Positions 34,601 through 42,811 are shown, counted from the stretch's first letter. The stretch is 64,000 bases of DNA from Streptomyces sp. NBC_00224 (GCF_041435195.1 NZ_CP108106.1:310001-374000), one strand, 5' to 3'. A program made the numbers and translations. The notes: a model not told the origin generated them from the letters alone.

Positions 34601-35829
34601 AGAGTCTCAAGCTGGGTCTTTTTCCCGGTTCCGAGCAGGTGCAACTCGGTCCGGATGACGCGGCCCTCCCCCTCGGCCTCGGCCCTTAGCGGGGACTTCT
34701 CCCCCGCGGCCCATGCCGTGCTCACCGCGGTCGCACCCCGGGTGGAGATACGGTCGTCCTTGGAGAGGTCACCGCGGTTTTTCACACTGCTCGGCAGAGT
34801 CCCCTCGGTCTTGGCCTGGCCGGTGACGTACACCGTCCCGTCGGCCGAGGACGCCAGGTCCCAGTCGGTGAGTGGGCCGCGTGCCAGGGTGGTGGGTTTG
34901 GCGTTGCCCTTCATGATCTGCTCGGCGCTGACCCGGCGGGCCTGGCTGTCGCCCTCGTCGGCCTTCGGCGTGGCCGGTCCGGGAGCCCTGTCGATGAACG
35001 TGACGCCCCCGTCCTTGTCGGCCCGCAGCTGGAACGGCACGCCCTGTGTCCGGGCGATCGTCGTCTGCTCCCCCGTCCCGCCGATTCTGACCAGCCGCCC
35101 GCCGGAGGCCGCCACGATGCCGTGCGCCGTCGGTACGGCGGAGGTCACCTGACCGTTGAGTGGCAGGGGTGCACCAACCTCGCGGCGCGCGAGGTCGACC
35201 GATATCAGCCGGGTGCCGACCTCCTTGTCCCCGTCCTGGGAGAGTTGGCTGAAGACGGCCTCCTCGCCCGTCCCGCATCCGGGAGAGAAATACGCCAGCG
35301 TCGCCTGGCGCGCAAGCTTGGTGACCTCCCCCGACTCCAGGTCCACGACGGCGGTGAACGCCCCGCGCACCATCAGTTCCGGCTTGTTGGTGAAAGTCCG
35401 GGGCGCATAGGCGACCGCCGCGCGCTTGCCCGACTGACTGACGCAGGCGTTGCCGATCCAGCTGTCTGCTTCGAATCCTGGCTCCGACAGTGTCGCGGCG
35501 GTCTTCCACTCGTATCCATGGGAGGCGTCGGCCACCATGACGTGGAAGCCCTCGGCATCCCCGGACGTGGTCCATGCCACGTCCTTGGAGGAGGCATACC
35601 CCTTGCCCTGCATGGCCTCGCGCTGTGTGGCGGGGATGGCCCCGGCGGGCTCGCGCGCGGCCTTTGATGTCTGGCCGGTTGCCTCGGCCGACCATCCCTG
35701 CGTGCTGCCGTCCGGGATCTTCGGGTCTTCGGAGGCGCCGGCCTGTCCGCACAGCGTCACCAGCAACGTCATCGCCGCCCCGACCACTACGGGCACCCGC
35801 GCCCGTCGCTGTCTCGTTCGTCTTCTCAA
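31681..35829 (-). CDS. Giant secreted modular protein: SLT-like, golvesin-like and SGNH domains
   Basis: 1382 residues from a TTG at 35829 behind AGGAAG. Signal peptide LRRRTRQRRARVPVVVGAAM TLLVTLCGQAGASE. Residues 60-430 look like a propeller. A lysozyme-like region has VLLGITAQESNMWQATRFAV (catalytic Glu near 547) and KSDCGYGITQATDGM near 595. A Cys-rich stretch follows. A golvesin/XLY-like carbohydrate-binding domain spans about 890-1038. A C-terminal SGNH hydrolase has GDSFSSGEG (about 1052), SIGGNDSRF (about 1160) and SFHP (about 1358). It probably cuts and de-esterifies cell-wall or other glycans outside the cell. It shares its first ~1000 residues' layout with the protein at 53.96 kb, which has a different C-terminus. 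Confidence 0.85.
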   Translation of the reverse strand: MRRRTRQRRARVPVVVGAAMTLLVTLCGQAGASEDPKIPDGSTQGWSAEATGQTSKAAREPAGAIPATQREAMQGKGYASSKDVAWTTSGDAEGFHVMVADASHGYEWKTAATLSEPGFEADSWIGNACVSQSGKRAAVAYAPRTFTNKPELMVRGAFTAVVDLESGEVTKLARQATLAYFSPGCGTGEEAVFSQLSQDGDKEVGTRLISVDLARREVGAPLPLNGQVTSAVPTAHGIVAASGGRLVRIGGTGEQTTIARTQGVPFQLRADKDGGVTFIDRAPGPATPKADEGDSQARRVSAEQIMKGNAKPTTLARGPLTDWDLASSADGTVYVTGQAKTEGTLPSSVKNRGDLSKDDRISTRGATAVSTAWAAGEKSPLRAEAEGEGRVIRTELHLLGTGKKTQLETLPGGHPLGRAEERSRGTATSPALLGPGRSTRTAKTSAAGSPSDPVEAERTCAVPRNDIRKQAFQPTPRQVEWAVDQAVAGTLNKQVSRSDGWKGMGMSAYQPQSLFPLHLMYGDTNGVPDRVDDWHIPAQVLLGITAQESNMWQATRFAVPGVTANSLIGNFYGVNYYSDGQQMDPWAIDWAKSDCGYGITQATDGMRLADRGIELTTTQQDAIALDYTANIAAGANILVEKWNQTARAGLTVNDGHPKYLENWFFALWAYNSGFKEKGSDPAGGDAHWGVGFTNNPANPLWKYNRTPFLEKSDGSDDYSHAAHPQDWPYQEKVMGWAARPLAALFSPGDTQPGYRPAWWSSNKDRTSAKPPIDLFCTMQDNNCDAGRIKDGDSNEPGQGACTLDQPENVNPHWLHCWWNTSVQWKDCKARAQCGNAIHRFNDTYPEQPDGTSYPPVCGLSGLPAGTKVVENTPNGSTPAGSANRSCGATASAGTFGFQFANWNNTYPGKMDLHQIGAGNDNHFWFSHTRNKENVQPGTNDGTRLLITGTWTLGEPNIGWSRVLVHLPDHGAHTRQATYVVGGTDSTSPVRVVPQRARENRWMSLGVFRFTGTPSVSLSTHSLDGGGDEDVAWDSVAFQPLPGKPKHQIVAMGDSFSSGEGASNGDDNYYPESNYRDKNNSFTRNACHRSDKAWSRQAQLTGTYTSVGELADTQDPVMDYHLIACSGARTYNILRYPENGELPQLDQGYLDQNTTFVPISIGGNDSRFSDVIQECLIAIGNGSCESGKFDSRDEKIDRDTDGDGRTNTERDKHLQGLPMVKAVPALISEVVREDIVNVLQRIHAKAPNAKVLLMGYPNLISDDASCLRVGPLTIGMSKASNDWLDLLAKHLAAEMATAAKMARDDGIDARFADPTPNFKGKGVCGSPENIHGIVKTLTKSDDPVKDWPLLRDYGLSAQSFHPKISGARLYADAMEWAVNGWVM

Positions 35830-36007
35830 AACGTGCTTCCTGCCCTCCGTTCGAAGAGAGCCGGGGCACAGCCGGGCTGAGCTCCGACCCCACGGCCCGC
35901 AGCCGGGGCCATCACGCATCAGTGGACACGGGCGCTCTCTCCGAACTCTCTCCAACGCCACTCACCGAGACATCCCGCGAACACACGACGTTGCCCCCCG
36001 CCGCATC
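35830..36007. other. Upstream region of the giant protein gene
   Basis: No gene. Holds the minus-strand promoter region; the shared regulatory module lies at its right edge. Confidence 0.5.
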
Positions 36008-36074
36008 CCGTCCGTGGACAACGCCCATTGTCCACTCGCCACCTGCCATTTCTCCGAGCTGTGTTGACGGACAA
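36008..36074 (+). promoter_or_regulatory. Regulatory module B (TTGTCC/GGACAA)
   Basis: In the direction of the SARP gene: CCGTCCGTGGACAA (36008-36021, 11 of 14 matches to the module A palindrome), TTGTCC (36028-36033), and GTTGACGGACAATC from 36063. Start-to-start distances are 41 and 53 bp, against 41 and 52 in modules A and C. It ends 99 bp before the SARP start and is also about 180 bp upstream of the divergent giant gene. Confidence 0.8.
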
Positions 36075-36173
36075 TCTCCCAGTTCCAGACGCTGAGGTCC
36101 CCAGTGATAACCGCACGATCGGCCTACGCGGTTCCCGTCCACGAAGTCCGCTCCCACATGTACTGGAGGAACC

Positions 36174-36953
36174 TTGAACGCCATCGGCATCGTGAAGGTC
36201 CGGCTCCTGGGCCCGGTGGCCCTGGTGCACGACCGCACCCCGGTCCTGGTGCGCGGGCAGCGTCAGGTCAGATTCATCGCGGCTCTGGCGCTCAGACCAG
36301 GACAGGTCGTTTCCAAAGAGACGCTCATGGCGGAGTCGTGGGACGGCGCACCACCGCGTACGGCATCGGGTCAGCTGCAGACATCCGCCTGGCGGATCCG
36401 GCAGGCGCTCCAGCAGGCAGGAGCCCCGCCAAGGGCACTGGCCTCGCACGGCTTTGGATACCGGCTGTTGACCGCACCAAGCGATGTGGACGTCTTCCAG
36501 GCGCGAGAGGCCGTCCGCAACGCCCGGAAATTGTTCGGGCGCCGGGAGTACGAGAGCGCGGCCCGGGAACTGGATGTCGCACTGGAGTGGTGGCGTGGCC
36601 CGGCGCTTGCGGGCATCTCCTCCGGCCGCCTCCGACACCGTGCGGAGGCTCTCGACGCGGAACGCGTGGCCGCTGTGGAACTGCGCGCACTCATCGACGT
36701 AGAACTCGGCGGGTTCGACAGCGCGGTCGAACGGCTCACCGAACTCATCGAGCAGGAACCACTGCGTGAGGACCTGTATGTGGGCCTCATCCGCGCCTAC
36801 TACTCCATGGGCCGACAGGCAGACGCCCTGCACACCTTCCACCGCGCCGGCCGTCTACTGCGCGAGCAGATCGGCGTGGCCCCGGGCGAGAGGCTCCGCC
36901 GCGCGATGCAAGCCGTACTGCGTCAGGACGCCCGAGCGCTCAAGGAAGCCTGA
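36174..36953 (+). CDS. SARP-family transcriptional activator
   Basis: 259 residues from a TTG at 36174 behind GGAGGAACC. The N-terminal OmpR-like winged helix (about 5-100) has VKVRLLGPVALVHDRTPVLV RGQRQ and ASGQLQTSAWRIRQALQQAG. The bacterial transcriptional activation domain (about 105-250) has SDVDVFQAREAVRNARKLFG, LIEQEPLREDLYVGLIRAYY SMGRQADAL and LLREQIGVAPGERLRRA. This is the minimal two-domain SARP form, usually found with secondary-metabolite genes. Here it sits among secreted-protein genes and under a shared module, so it may run an exoprotein regulon. Confidence 0.92.
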   Translation: MNAIGIVKVRLLGPVALVHDRTPVLVRGQRQVRFIAALALRPGQVVSKETLMAESWDGAPPRTASGQLQTSAWRIRQALQQAGAPPRALASHGFGYRLLTAPSDVDVFQAREAVRNARKLFGRREYESAARELDVALEWWRGPALAGISSGRLRHRAEALDAERVAAVELRALIDVELGGFDSAVERLTELIEQEPLREDLYVGLIRAYYSMGRQADALHTFHRAGRLLREQIGVAPGERLRRAMQAVLRQDARALKEA

Positions 36954-37242
36954 CCGACAACCTCGGCACGCCCTGTGCCCGCGCTGGCACTCGCCAGTGC
37001 TCATGAGCCTGCGGCCTGGGCTGTTGTTGGATCAACGGCGAGGTGCTCGCGCCGGATGCCGGATTCCCTCCTGACGGTGGGCCGGGGCGGCGGATTGGTC
37101 TGGACGGGCAGGGTGGCGGATTTGGCAAGGCATTCGTCGTCCAGCGAAAGCCCGACTCCCGCAGTGACGGTGACCCACCCGTACGGAGAACGCCTCCCTG
37201 CCACCGTCGTCGGCCCCAGCACGCTCCACGGAGGCCGGGCAG
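36954..37242. other. Probable lost 5' end of the following gene
   Basis: A plus-strand stretch SSSSESPTPAVTVTHPYGER LP in a different frame resembles the Ser/Pro-rich linker that follows the lipobox in related lipoproteins. No signal peptide found. Confidence 0.4.
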
Positions 37243-37497
37243 GTGAAGGCGGGACAGATCGAGGGGGACGGAGTCTGCCTCGTCGGGCGGGACATCCGGC
37301 CCGGCACCTATCGCAGTGAGGGCCCCCAGGGCTACCCGGTCGCCTCCTGCAACAGGGCTCGGCTGAGCGGGACCAGTGGTGAGGCCAAGGACCTGATCAG
37401 CGCCAACGCCTCCATGGGCGCCGAGACCGTCACCATCGCGGCCACCGACAAGGTATTCCGCACCAGCGGCTGCCAGACGTGGAAGCTGTCCGACTGA
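37243..37497 (+). pseudogene. Lipoprotein-type domain without signal peptide
   Basis: 84 residues from GTG 37243: AGQIEGDGVCLVGRDIRPGT YRSEGPQGYPVASCNRARLS GTSGEAKDLI and a terminal FRTSGCQTWKLSD. This is the C-terminal domain of a Streptomyces lipoprotein family (pattern GxYxVGxDIxPGTYRSxG..C.WARLSGTSG). The export signal and linker are lost or frameshifted upstream. Confidence 0.65.
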
Positions 37498-37719
37498 ACC
37501 ACGCACACCTCTGGCTGCGGTAAGCCCACTTCGACCGCCGTCGGCCCGTCCACGCACAGAGCCCGGCCGTCGGGGCCGCCCGTGTGGACGGCCTGCGCCG
37601 ACTCGTTTTGGGAGTGGCGGCAACCCCGCCGTGCGTCGCACGTCGTAAAGGGGTGAGGGGCGTTCCCCCGTCCTGGACGGCACCTTTTGTGTCGCCTCAG
37701 CAGCCCTCGGAGGTTCCCG

Positions 37720-38802
37720 TTGCTGCATTCCTCTTACCCGCGACGTCGTGGCCGCAGGGCTTGGACGGCCCTGGTGGTGGCGGCCTTGGCCCTGGTCGCC
37801 GCGCTCCTCCCGGCGGATGCGGAACCGGCCGCTGCCCGTACGACAGCCAGCCTCGCGGAGTACGCGCAGGGGTCCGGCGCGCCGACCGTGTCGCAGGCGG
37901 AGGTGATGCCGCACCTGCGCGCACTGCAGCGGATCACCGACCGCAACGGCGGCAACCGCGCGCACGGCACTCGGGGTTACGCGCAGTCGGTGGCGTACGT
38001 GCGGCACGCGCTGGAGCGGGTGGGCTTCCGCACCCAGCTGCGCCACTTCTCGCACGCCGACGCGGACGGCTACAACCTGATCGCTGACTGGCCGGGCGGC
38101 GACCCGCAACACGTCCTGCTCACCGGCGCCCACCTCGACAGCGTTCCGGCCGGTCCAGGGATCAACGACAACGGTTCCGGCTCGGCGGCGGTCCTGGCCG
38201 CCGCACTCAAGGTGGCTGAGTCCCGTCTCAAGCCCGCACGGCACCTGCGTTTCGCCTGGTGGGGAGCGGAGGAGGCGGGGCTGATCGGCTCCGCACACTA
38301 CGTTCAGAGCCTGTCACCGTCCGACCACAAGGCCATCGACCTGTATCTCAACCTGGACCAGGCGGGCAGCAAGAACACCCGACAGTGGTTCGTGGTCAAC
38401 GACGCGCAGCACGGCGAGAGCGCCGGATTCCAGGCGTTCCAGGCGTGGTTCGCGGCGCTGGGCCTCGCCACCTTCGACGTCGGAGTGGGCGGTTCGGACC
38501 ACGAGCCGTTCGGAATCGCCGGCATCCCCTCTTCCGGCCTCAGTACCGGCATCTCGGACTGCATCCACAACGCGTGCGACACCCTCGCCAACGTCGACCC
38601 GCCGACACCCCCTCCGCAGTACATCGCGGACTGGATGATGCGGCAGAAGTCGTGGGACGGCACCGTAGAGGCGTTGAGGCTGGGGTATCTGGCTGTCAGG
38701 GTCGACAGGGGGGCGGGACCGAAACTGTTCGACAGGGTCGGAATCTGCAGCTCCACCTGCAGGGCGCGGGTCAGGGCGTACATCGTGTTCCAGCCCACTT
38801 GA
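37720..38802 (+). CDS. Secreted M28 aminopeptidase with a replaced C-terminus
   Basis: 360 residues from a TTG at 37720 six bases after CGGAGG. Signal peptide with RRRGRRAWTALVVAALALVA. The di-zinc M28 ligands are visible: TGAHLDSVPAGPGINDNGSG (His, bridging Asp), WWGAEEAGLIGSAH (catalytic Glu pair), YLNLDQAG, and GGSDHEPFGIAGIPSSGL. It is close to Streptomyces griseus aminopeptidase. After HNACDTLANVDPP the family sequence stops, and the last ~65 residues read antisense through another gene's N-terminus. The core may still be active. Confidence 0.85.
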   Translation: MLHSSYPRRRGRRAWTALVVAALALVAALLPADAEPAAARTTASLAEYAQGSGAPTVSQAEVMPHLRALQRITDRNGGNRAHGTRGYAQSVAYVRHALERVGFRTQLRHFSHADADGYNLIADWPGGDPQHVLLTGAHLDSVPAGPGINDNGSGSAAVLAAALKVAESRLKPARHLRFAWWGAEEAGLIGSAHYVQSLSPSDHKAIDLYLNLDQAGSKNTRQWFVVNDAQHGESAGFQAFQAWFAALGLATFDVGVGGSDHEPFGIAGIPSSGLSTGISDCIHNACDTLANVDPPTPPPQYIADWMMRQKSWDGTVEALRLGYLAVRVDRGAGPKLFDRVGICSSTCRARVRAYIVFQPT

Positions 38803-38888
38803 CCATCTTCGTCGATGGTCATCCTGATGCGGTCGCCGTACATGGTGTTCACGAACCGCTGGGCACGCACCACCATTTCGTCACTCAT
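38600..38888 (-). pseudogene. N-terminal fragment of a DUF1906/glycoside-hydrolase-like protein
   Basis: From ATG 38888 the minus strand reads MSDEMVVRAQRFVNTMYGDR, VGWNTMYALTRALQVELQIP TLSNSFGPAPLSTLTARYPS and DFCRIIQSAMYCGGG. This N-terminal peptidoglycan-binding-like domain precedes a DUF1906 (Rv2525c-like) hydrolase domain in Streptomyces. Here it stops near 38605 where M28 sequence begins in opposite orientation. Reading continues antisense to 38304. Confidence 0.7.
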
Positions 38889-38938
38889 GGCAGGTCCTCA
38901 CTCCAGCGCGAGCGAGGGCCACCAGGAACGTGGGCCTG

Positions 38939-39319
38939 TCACCGGCACCGCACCTTGCTGCCGTGGTCGCTGAGCAAGTCGTGACGGATCCACCCCTCGA
39001 CACCCGTGCTCACGTTCCGCACGTACGTCCAGTTGTAGTCGTCGTCAGCCAGGGGGTTGGCGAAGCAGTGGTAGTCGAGGGCCTGGCCGGGATAGGCCAC
39101 ACCGTTGATGGAGCACCCTGTGCTGGCACCCGATCGCATGTTGACTGCCTCGTGTGCGGTGGCGTACCACCCGCCGCCATCGATGTCCTCTGGCACCCAT
39201 CCGCAACCGGCCAACGCGGAGGCGGATGTAGCGGATGCGGAGCCAGCGAGGGCTTGTGGGGCAGCGAGTGCGCACAGTGCTGTACTGGACAGGAACAGCG
39301 CGACGATGCGTCTGCGCAT
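38939..39319 (-). CDS. Small secreted SH3-like protein
   Basis: 126 residues from ATG 39319. Signal peptide MRRRIVALFLSSTALCALAA PQALAGSA. The mature domain WYATAHEAVNMRSGASTGCS then DDYNWTYVRNVSTGVEGWIR HDLL is a bacterial SH3 domain. Four Cys (GCGWV, GCSIN, YHCFA, VRCR) probably form two disulfides. Single-domain secreted SH3 proteins are thought to bind wall peptides. It sits beside other wall-directed exoproteins. Confidence 0.85.
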   Translation of the reverse strand: MRRRIVALFLSSTALCALAAPQALAGSASATSASALAGCGWVPEDIDGGGWYATAHEAVNMRSGASTGCSINGVAYPGQALDYHCFANPLADDDYNWTYVRNVSTGVEGWIRHDLLSDHGSKVRCR

Positions 39320-39446
39320 GGATAACCTCCGATGGATGGGGTGAGGAACGCCTGAAGGCACGGGGCGACATGCGGGGCAGGGCAACGCGGCCTACGCCGG
39401 TGCCCCACCCACTGAGCTTGTCGACGAGGGCTCCGTCGGCTGCCTA

Positions 39447-39911
39447 TCAATCGTGGTAGACCAGAGCCCCGCAATCTAGGGTGCTAGCCGGGAAGTTGAA
39501 GTACGTACCGCAGACTCGGTAGTAGGAGCCGTAGTTGGTGCCCACCATGTTGGACCAGTCCAGCTGCCCCTTACTCACGGCGACGAAGCGCTCTTCCTGG
39601 ACGTCGACACCGCCGCCGCCGTCGAGGAGAACGCGCTGGATCACCGCACTGGCACCTGCGGCGCCGGCACCGGAGGCGCGTATCCATGCGGCGTGGCACG
39701 TGTTCGACCACCGCAGCTCGTAGTATCCGCCCTTCAGTACGAAGTCACGCAGGTTGAAGGCGTTGGCGTCGCAACCGGTCCCCTTCGGCCCCTTGTTGGA
39801 GCACGTACTGCCGTAGCAGGACGCCGCGTAGGCCGCGGGTGAGGCGGCGACGGAACACCCGATGAGGGCTGCGGCCGCGATGGTGAGAGAAACGACCCTG
39901 CGTTTGAGCAC
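39447..39911 (-). CDS. Secreted DUF2690-type protein, probable regulon member
   Basis: 154 residues using GTG 39911 behind AGGAGTGAAT. Signal peptide VLKRRVVSLTIAAAALIGCS VAASPAAYAAS. The mature protein opens SCYGSTCSNKGPKGTGCDAN A, the DUF2690 Cys pattern, followed by LKGGYYELRWSNTCHAAWIR and a late YYRVCGTYFNFP. Function unknown in the family. Its promoter region holds module C. Confidence 0.8.
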   Translation of the reverse strand: MLKRRVVSLTIAAAALIGCSVAASPAAYAASCYGSTCSNKGPKGTGCDANAFNLRDFVLKGGYYELRWSNTCHAAWIRASGAGAAGASAVIQRVLLDGGGGVDVQEERFVAVSKGQLDWSNMVGTNYGSYYRVCGTYFNFPASTLDCGALVYHD

Positions 39912-40079
39912 ATTCACTCCTATCGATGGAAGGTGCCGGTCGCGTCGGCGCCCTGTCTGGTCGACCACCGGGAAACCCTGGCGGCCCCCTGCGGGGCAGG
40001 CGGGCGCCCCGTCGGCACTATCGAGGCTTCCGCTTCATGCCAGGCGACTGGCGGTCACCTCACGCTGGATCGTCGCTGA

Positions 40080-40145
40080 TTGTCCGTCAACCAAACTCGC
40101 CGAAAGCCCAGTTCAGGCGCGGACAATCCCGTTGTCCGCGGACAA
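40080..40145 (-). promoter_or_regulatory. Regulatory module C (TTGTCC/GGACAA)
   Basis: TTGTCCGTCAAC at 40080, GCGCGGACAA ending at 40126, and the perfect palindrome TTGTCCGCGGACAA at 40132-40145. Distances of 41 and 52 bp are identical to module A. It points at the DUF2690 gene, 169 bp away on the minus strand. Confidence 0.85.
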
Positions 40146-40186
40146 AGGGGATTGCCGGAGACGGTGGCCACCCAGGGGCAATTGAC

Positions 40187-40495
40187 CACTACGAGCGAGC
40201 GGACAGAACCCCCAATGCGTCGCCAGTTCGATCCCGCCCGCTCCCACACACCTGCGCGACCCTTGTCCAACCGATAAATACGGTCGCCCTGGCTCCGAAC
40301 CCCGCTCCGGCATCTCCGATGCGCGACCAGCCGCCCGCCCGGTAGCGCCACGGGCCGACGTCCGTCTCATTGGCGGCGTACAGGTCCAAGGGACCCGGTA
40401 CAGAGCACCAGTCGGCCCGCCGACCGCGCTCCGCTCACCCGGCTTGCCGCTCCAGCGGAACACCCCGCTGCGCACCGCAACCAGCTGGTGGATCG
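40187..40495 (-). pseudogene. Decayed paralogue of the propeller regulator
   Basis: Minus-strand frames give SGVFRWSGKPGERSAVGGPT, then YAANETDVGPWRYRAGGWSR IGDAGAGFGA, then GDRIYRLDKGRAGVWERAGS NWRRIGGSVRSLVV. These align with the last blades of the regulator at 29460 (WRYRSGGWTRVGETGAAFGT and YRLDKNRSAVWEWAGADWHR). HTH and membrane parts are gone and frames are broken. Confidence 0.8.
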
Positions 40496-40676
40496 CCGGG
40501 GACCTGGCCGGAGTCGTCCCGCTGTACTGAGCTCCGCTGCAGGACGGCATCTGGTGGGCGACCGTGGCCACTCCCCTCGCGGCACTGGCCGGCGCCGAGC
40601 CCGACCTGGCGTGGCTCTTCGCCGAGATCACCGTGACCGGAGTGGACCTGCGGCGCGGAAGCTGCCACTTCACGCG

Positions 40677-40870
40677 ACTACATCAAGCACTTGCTGGGCA
40701 GGGTGACCGTCTCCACGATCCACCAGCGCCTGCGTGACCAACACAAGCTGAAGGTGTCGATCTCCTCGTTCCGCCGGTGGGTCCACGCCACGCTACCGGA
40801 CGAAGTGCGAGATCGCAGGTCACCGTCCTGCGGGGCGAGATCGAGCCGGGCTCGGAAGCCGGAGCTGTAA
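40677..40870 (+). mobile_element. IS21-family IstA fragment
   Basis: RDYIKHLLGRVTVSTIHQRL RDQHKLKVSISSFRRWVHAT LPDE then, in a shifted frame, SQVTVLRGEIEPGSEA. This is the HTH region of an IS21 IstA transposase. No DDE core or IstB remains. The 180 bp before it (DGIWWATVATPLAALAGAEP) are coding-like but unrecognised. Confidence 0.75.
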
Positions 40871-41204
40871 GACGTTCGGGTCTTCCAACATCTTCGTAAC
40901 CGTTGATCGCGTGAACTTGCCTGTGGTGCCGGGGTGTTGACGGTGGCACGCTGACAGTACTGGGCTTGCCCCGGCCGAACCGCTGGTTCCACCCCCGCCG
41001 CAAGGCAGCACGAGCCCAACCGTTGATCTTGTAGCTTGCAAATAATCTTGCAGGTGTCAGGTGCACGGCATAGCCTCCGATGGTCAACCTTCGCACGCTT
41101 GAGCGATTTGCGCGGGCGCCGGGCCAGGTCTGCTCCCAGCCGCACTGCACACCATGAGCCCTCATAACCGCCATTTCGCGATAGGCAATTAAGAAAGCGA
41201 CCAG
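40871..41204. other. Intergenic upstream of ricin-type gene
   Basis: 334 bp with no supportable gene; AT-richer near 41030-41200, where the promoter of the next gene must lie. Confidence 0.5.
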
Positions 41205-41705
41205 ATGCGCAAGCTCTCCGCTGTTCTCACTCTGTTGCTCACGCTGCTGGGCATCTCCGCCATCTCCACCAGCCCGGCCAGCGCCAGCGTCAGCAGCTGG
41301 GGCATCTTCGACAACACGAACGGCTGGTATCACGCCTGCGCCACCCCGCAAGGCAACGGGACCGGCAACGGTACCGTGATCACCACATGGGACTGCACGG
41401 GCAGCGACCTGCAGCAGTGGGGATGGGACCGCAACCACCTTGTCCACAAGGTGAGTGGCAAGTGCCTGACCCCCTCGGGGAACGGCAGCGATGTCAACGG
41501 CGCTGTCCTGACCCTGTGGACCTGTGACTACTCCTACGGCTCTCCGCAGGAGTTCGTGTCCAGCCAGTACAACACCTATACCGTCTTCGGTGGCAAATGC
41601 ATCACCAACAAGGGCGGTTCTCTGACCAACGGCACCTGGCTCACGCTGTGGTCGTGTGCAGCAGACAACCCGCAGGAGCAGCAGTGGTCGGGGTACTGGA
41701 TCTAG
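41205..41705 (+). CDS. Secreted ricin-type beta-trefoil lectin, copy 1
   Basis: 166 residues. Signal peptide MRKLSAVLTLLLTLLGISAI with cleavage near ASASV. One ricin B-type trefoil with three repeats: CATPQGNGTGNGTVITTWDC TGSDLQQW, SGKCLTPSGNGSDVNGAVLT LW and GGKCITNKGGSLTNGTWLTL W ending in EQQW. It likely binds galactosyl or other glycans on the wall or substrate. A close paralogue is at 52933. Confidence 0.9.
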   Translation: MRKLSAVLTLLLTLLGISAISTSPASASVSSWGIFDNTNGWYHACATPQGNGTGNGTVITTWDCTGSDLQQWGWDRNHLVHKVSGKCLTPSGNGSDVNGAVLTLWTCDYSYGSPQEFVSSQYNTYTVFGGKCITNKGGSLTNGTWLTLWSCAADNPQEQQWSGYWI

Positions 41706-41759
41706 CAGTTCCCCCCGCCGGAGATCTGGCACCGTGAGGCTCACGGCCTACGCCAATGA

Positions 41760-42115
41760 GCAGTCCTTCGCCCTGGGGCCTCAATTGCGGTCCCAGGGCG
41801 AGGATCATGCGGCCAGGGCCCGGCGTTGAGCATGACCTGCCGGTCTTCGCCAGTCGATCCACGGTGATCGCAGCGATCTGCAGGAGCACGAACCCGATGG
41901 CCGCGGCCAGGGCCAGCCAGGGCGCCCTGCCGGTCGCCCGTGGCAGTAGCAGCCCCGCGGCACCCGGAACTTCGAGCGTTCCCAGCGCCCTGACGGCAGA
42001 CCAGCGGTATGCGGTCCACCCAAGCCATCATCGGGCCGAGCAGATCGCGGCTGCGGACCACCTTGGCCATGCCCGCGTAGAGGTAGAAGGAGGCGAGCAG
42101 TCCGGCAACCGAGAG
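41760..42115 (-). pseudogene. DoxX-family membrane protein relic
   Basis: Minus-strand pieces AGMAKVVRSRDLLGPMMAWV DRIPL and, in another frame, ALAAAIGFVLLQIAAITVDR LAKTG match DoxX-family proteins (MKVVRPxDxLRPMMxWVD). At least one frameshift separates them. Confidence 0.6.
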
Positions 42116-42811
42116 GTGGCAGCGCCTTGGCCGTGCCGGTCCGGCGGCGGGCAGCCGGGAGATGTCCGCTCGCTGTCTTCAGATGAAGTCGGTAGCGGGC
42201 TCGGTAGCGTAGCGGCTCATCGTGTGGAGGGCAGCCTGGCGGGCAGCGGCCTGCCGCCGGTGCTCATGCTCTGGAGGTCTCGGAAGCACGGCACGTACAG
42301 GTCGGGGGTGCCTGGTTCCAGGGCCAACTCAACGTGTTCTACCGGCGCTGATCGACGCCGCCACCGCCCGGCGTGGGAGCAGATCCTTGATCCGCTCCCA
42401 CGCCGTGTCGGTCAGCCCGCAGTACCCTTCCATGGCCGGACAACCGGGTTGATCGAATTCGGTCCGGCCGGCCGACGCTGAAGCGCCCGCGCCGACGATC
42501 GCGGTCCCGTCCGAGAACACGACACCCGTCGGAGCTGCGAGAGACGCCGATGCGGTGTCCAGGAACACGTACCTCCTACGCACCGCACCATCAGACGACG
42601 ACGGCCGGCCCACCATCAGGTCTCCGTTCCCCGCTCTCGCCGAAACCGCCGGTCGCAGGCAGATGTCCTCCGAGCACCTCGCCGACCGCACAACCGGTCA
42701 GGCAGTGTCACGGTCCACGCAGCCCGTGCGCCAAGTGGCCCCGTCGGCTCTCGACATGACTGTGATCGCAGGTGGCGAGGTGCTCATGACGTCAGACGTG
42801 TGCGGAGGGGG
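42116..42811. other. Debris region
   Basis: About 700 bp without an intact gene. A minus-strand scrap near 42365-42430 (GYCGLTDTAWERIKDLLP) is the N-terminus of an IS5-type transposase. The rest shows no supportable frame. Confidence 0.5.

Noticed and set aside
40683..41744. 353-residue minus-strand frame opposite ricin lectin 1
   Set aside because: Antisense shadow of the lectin gene and its leader. No motif and no plausible start.
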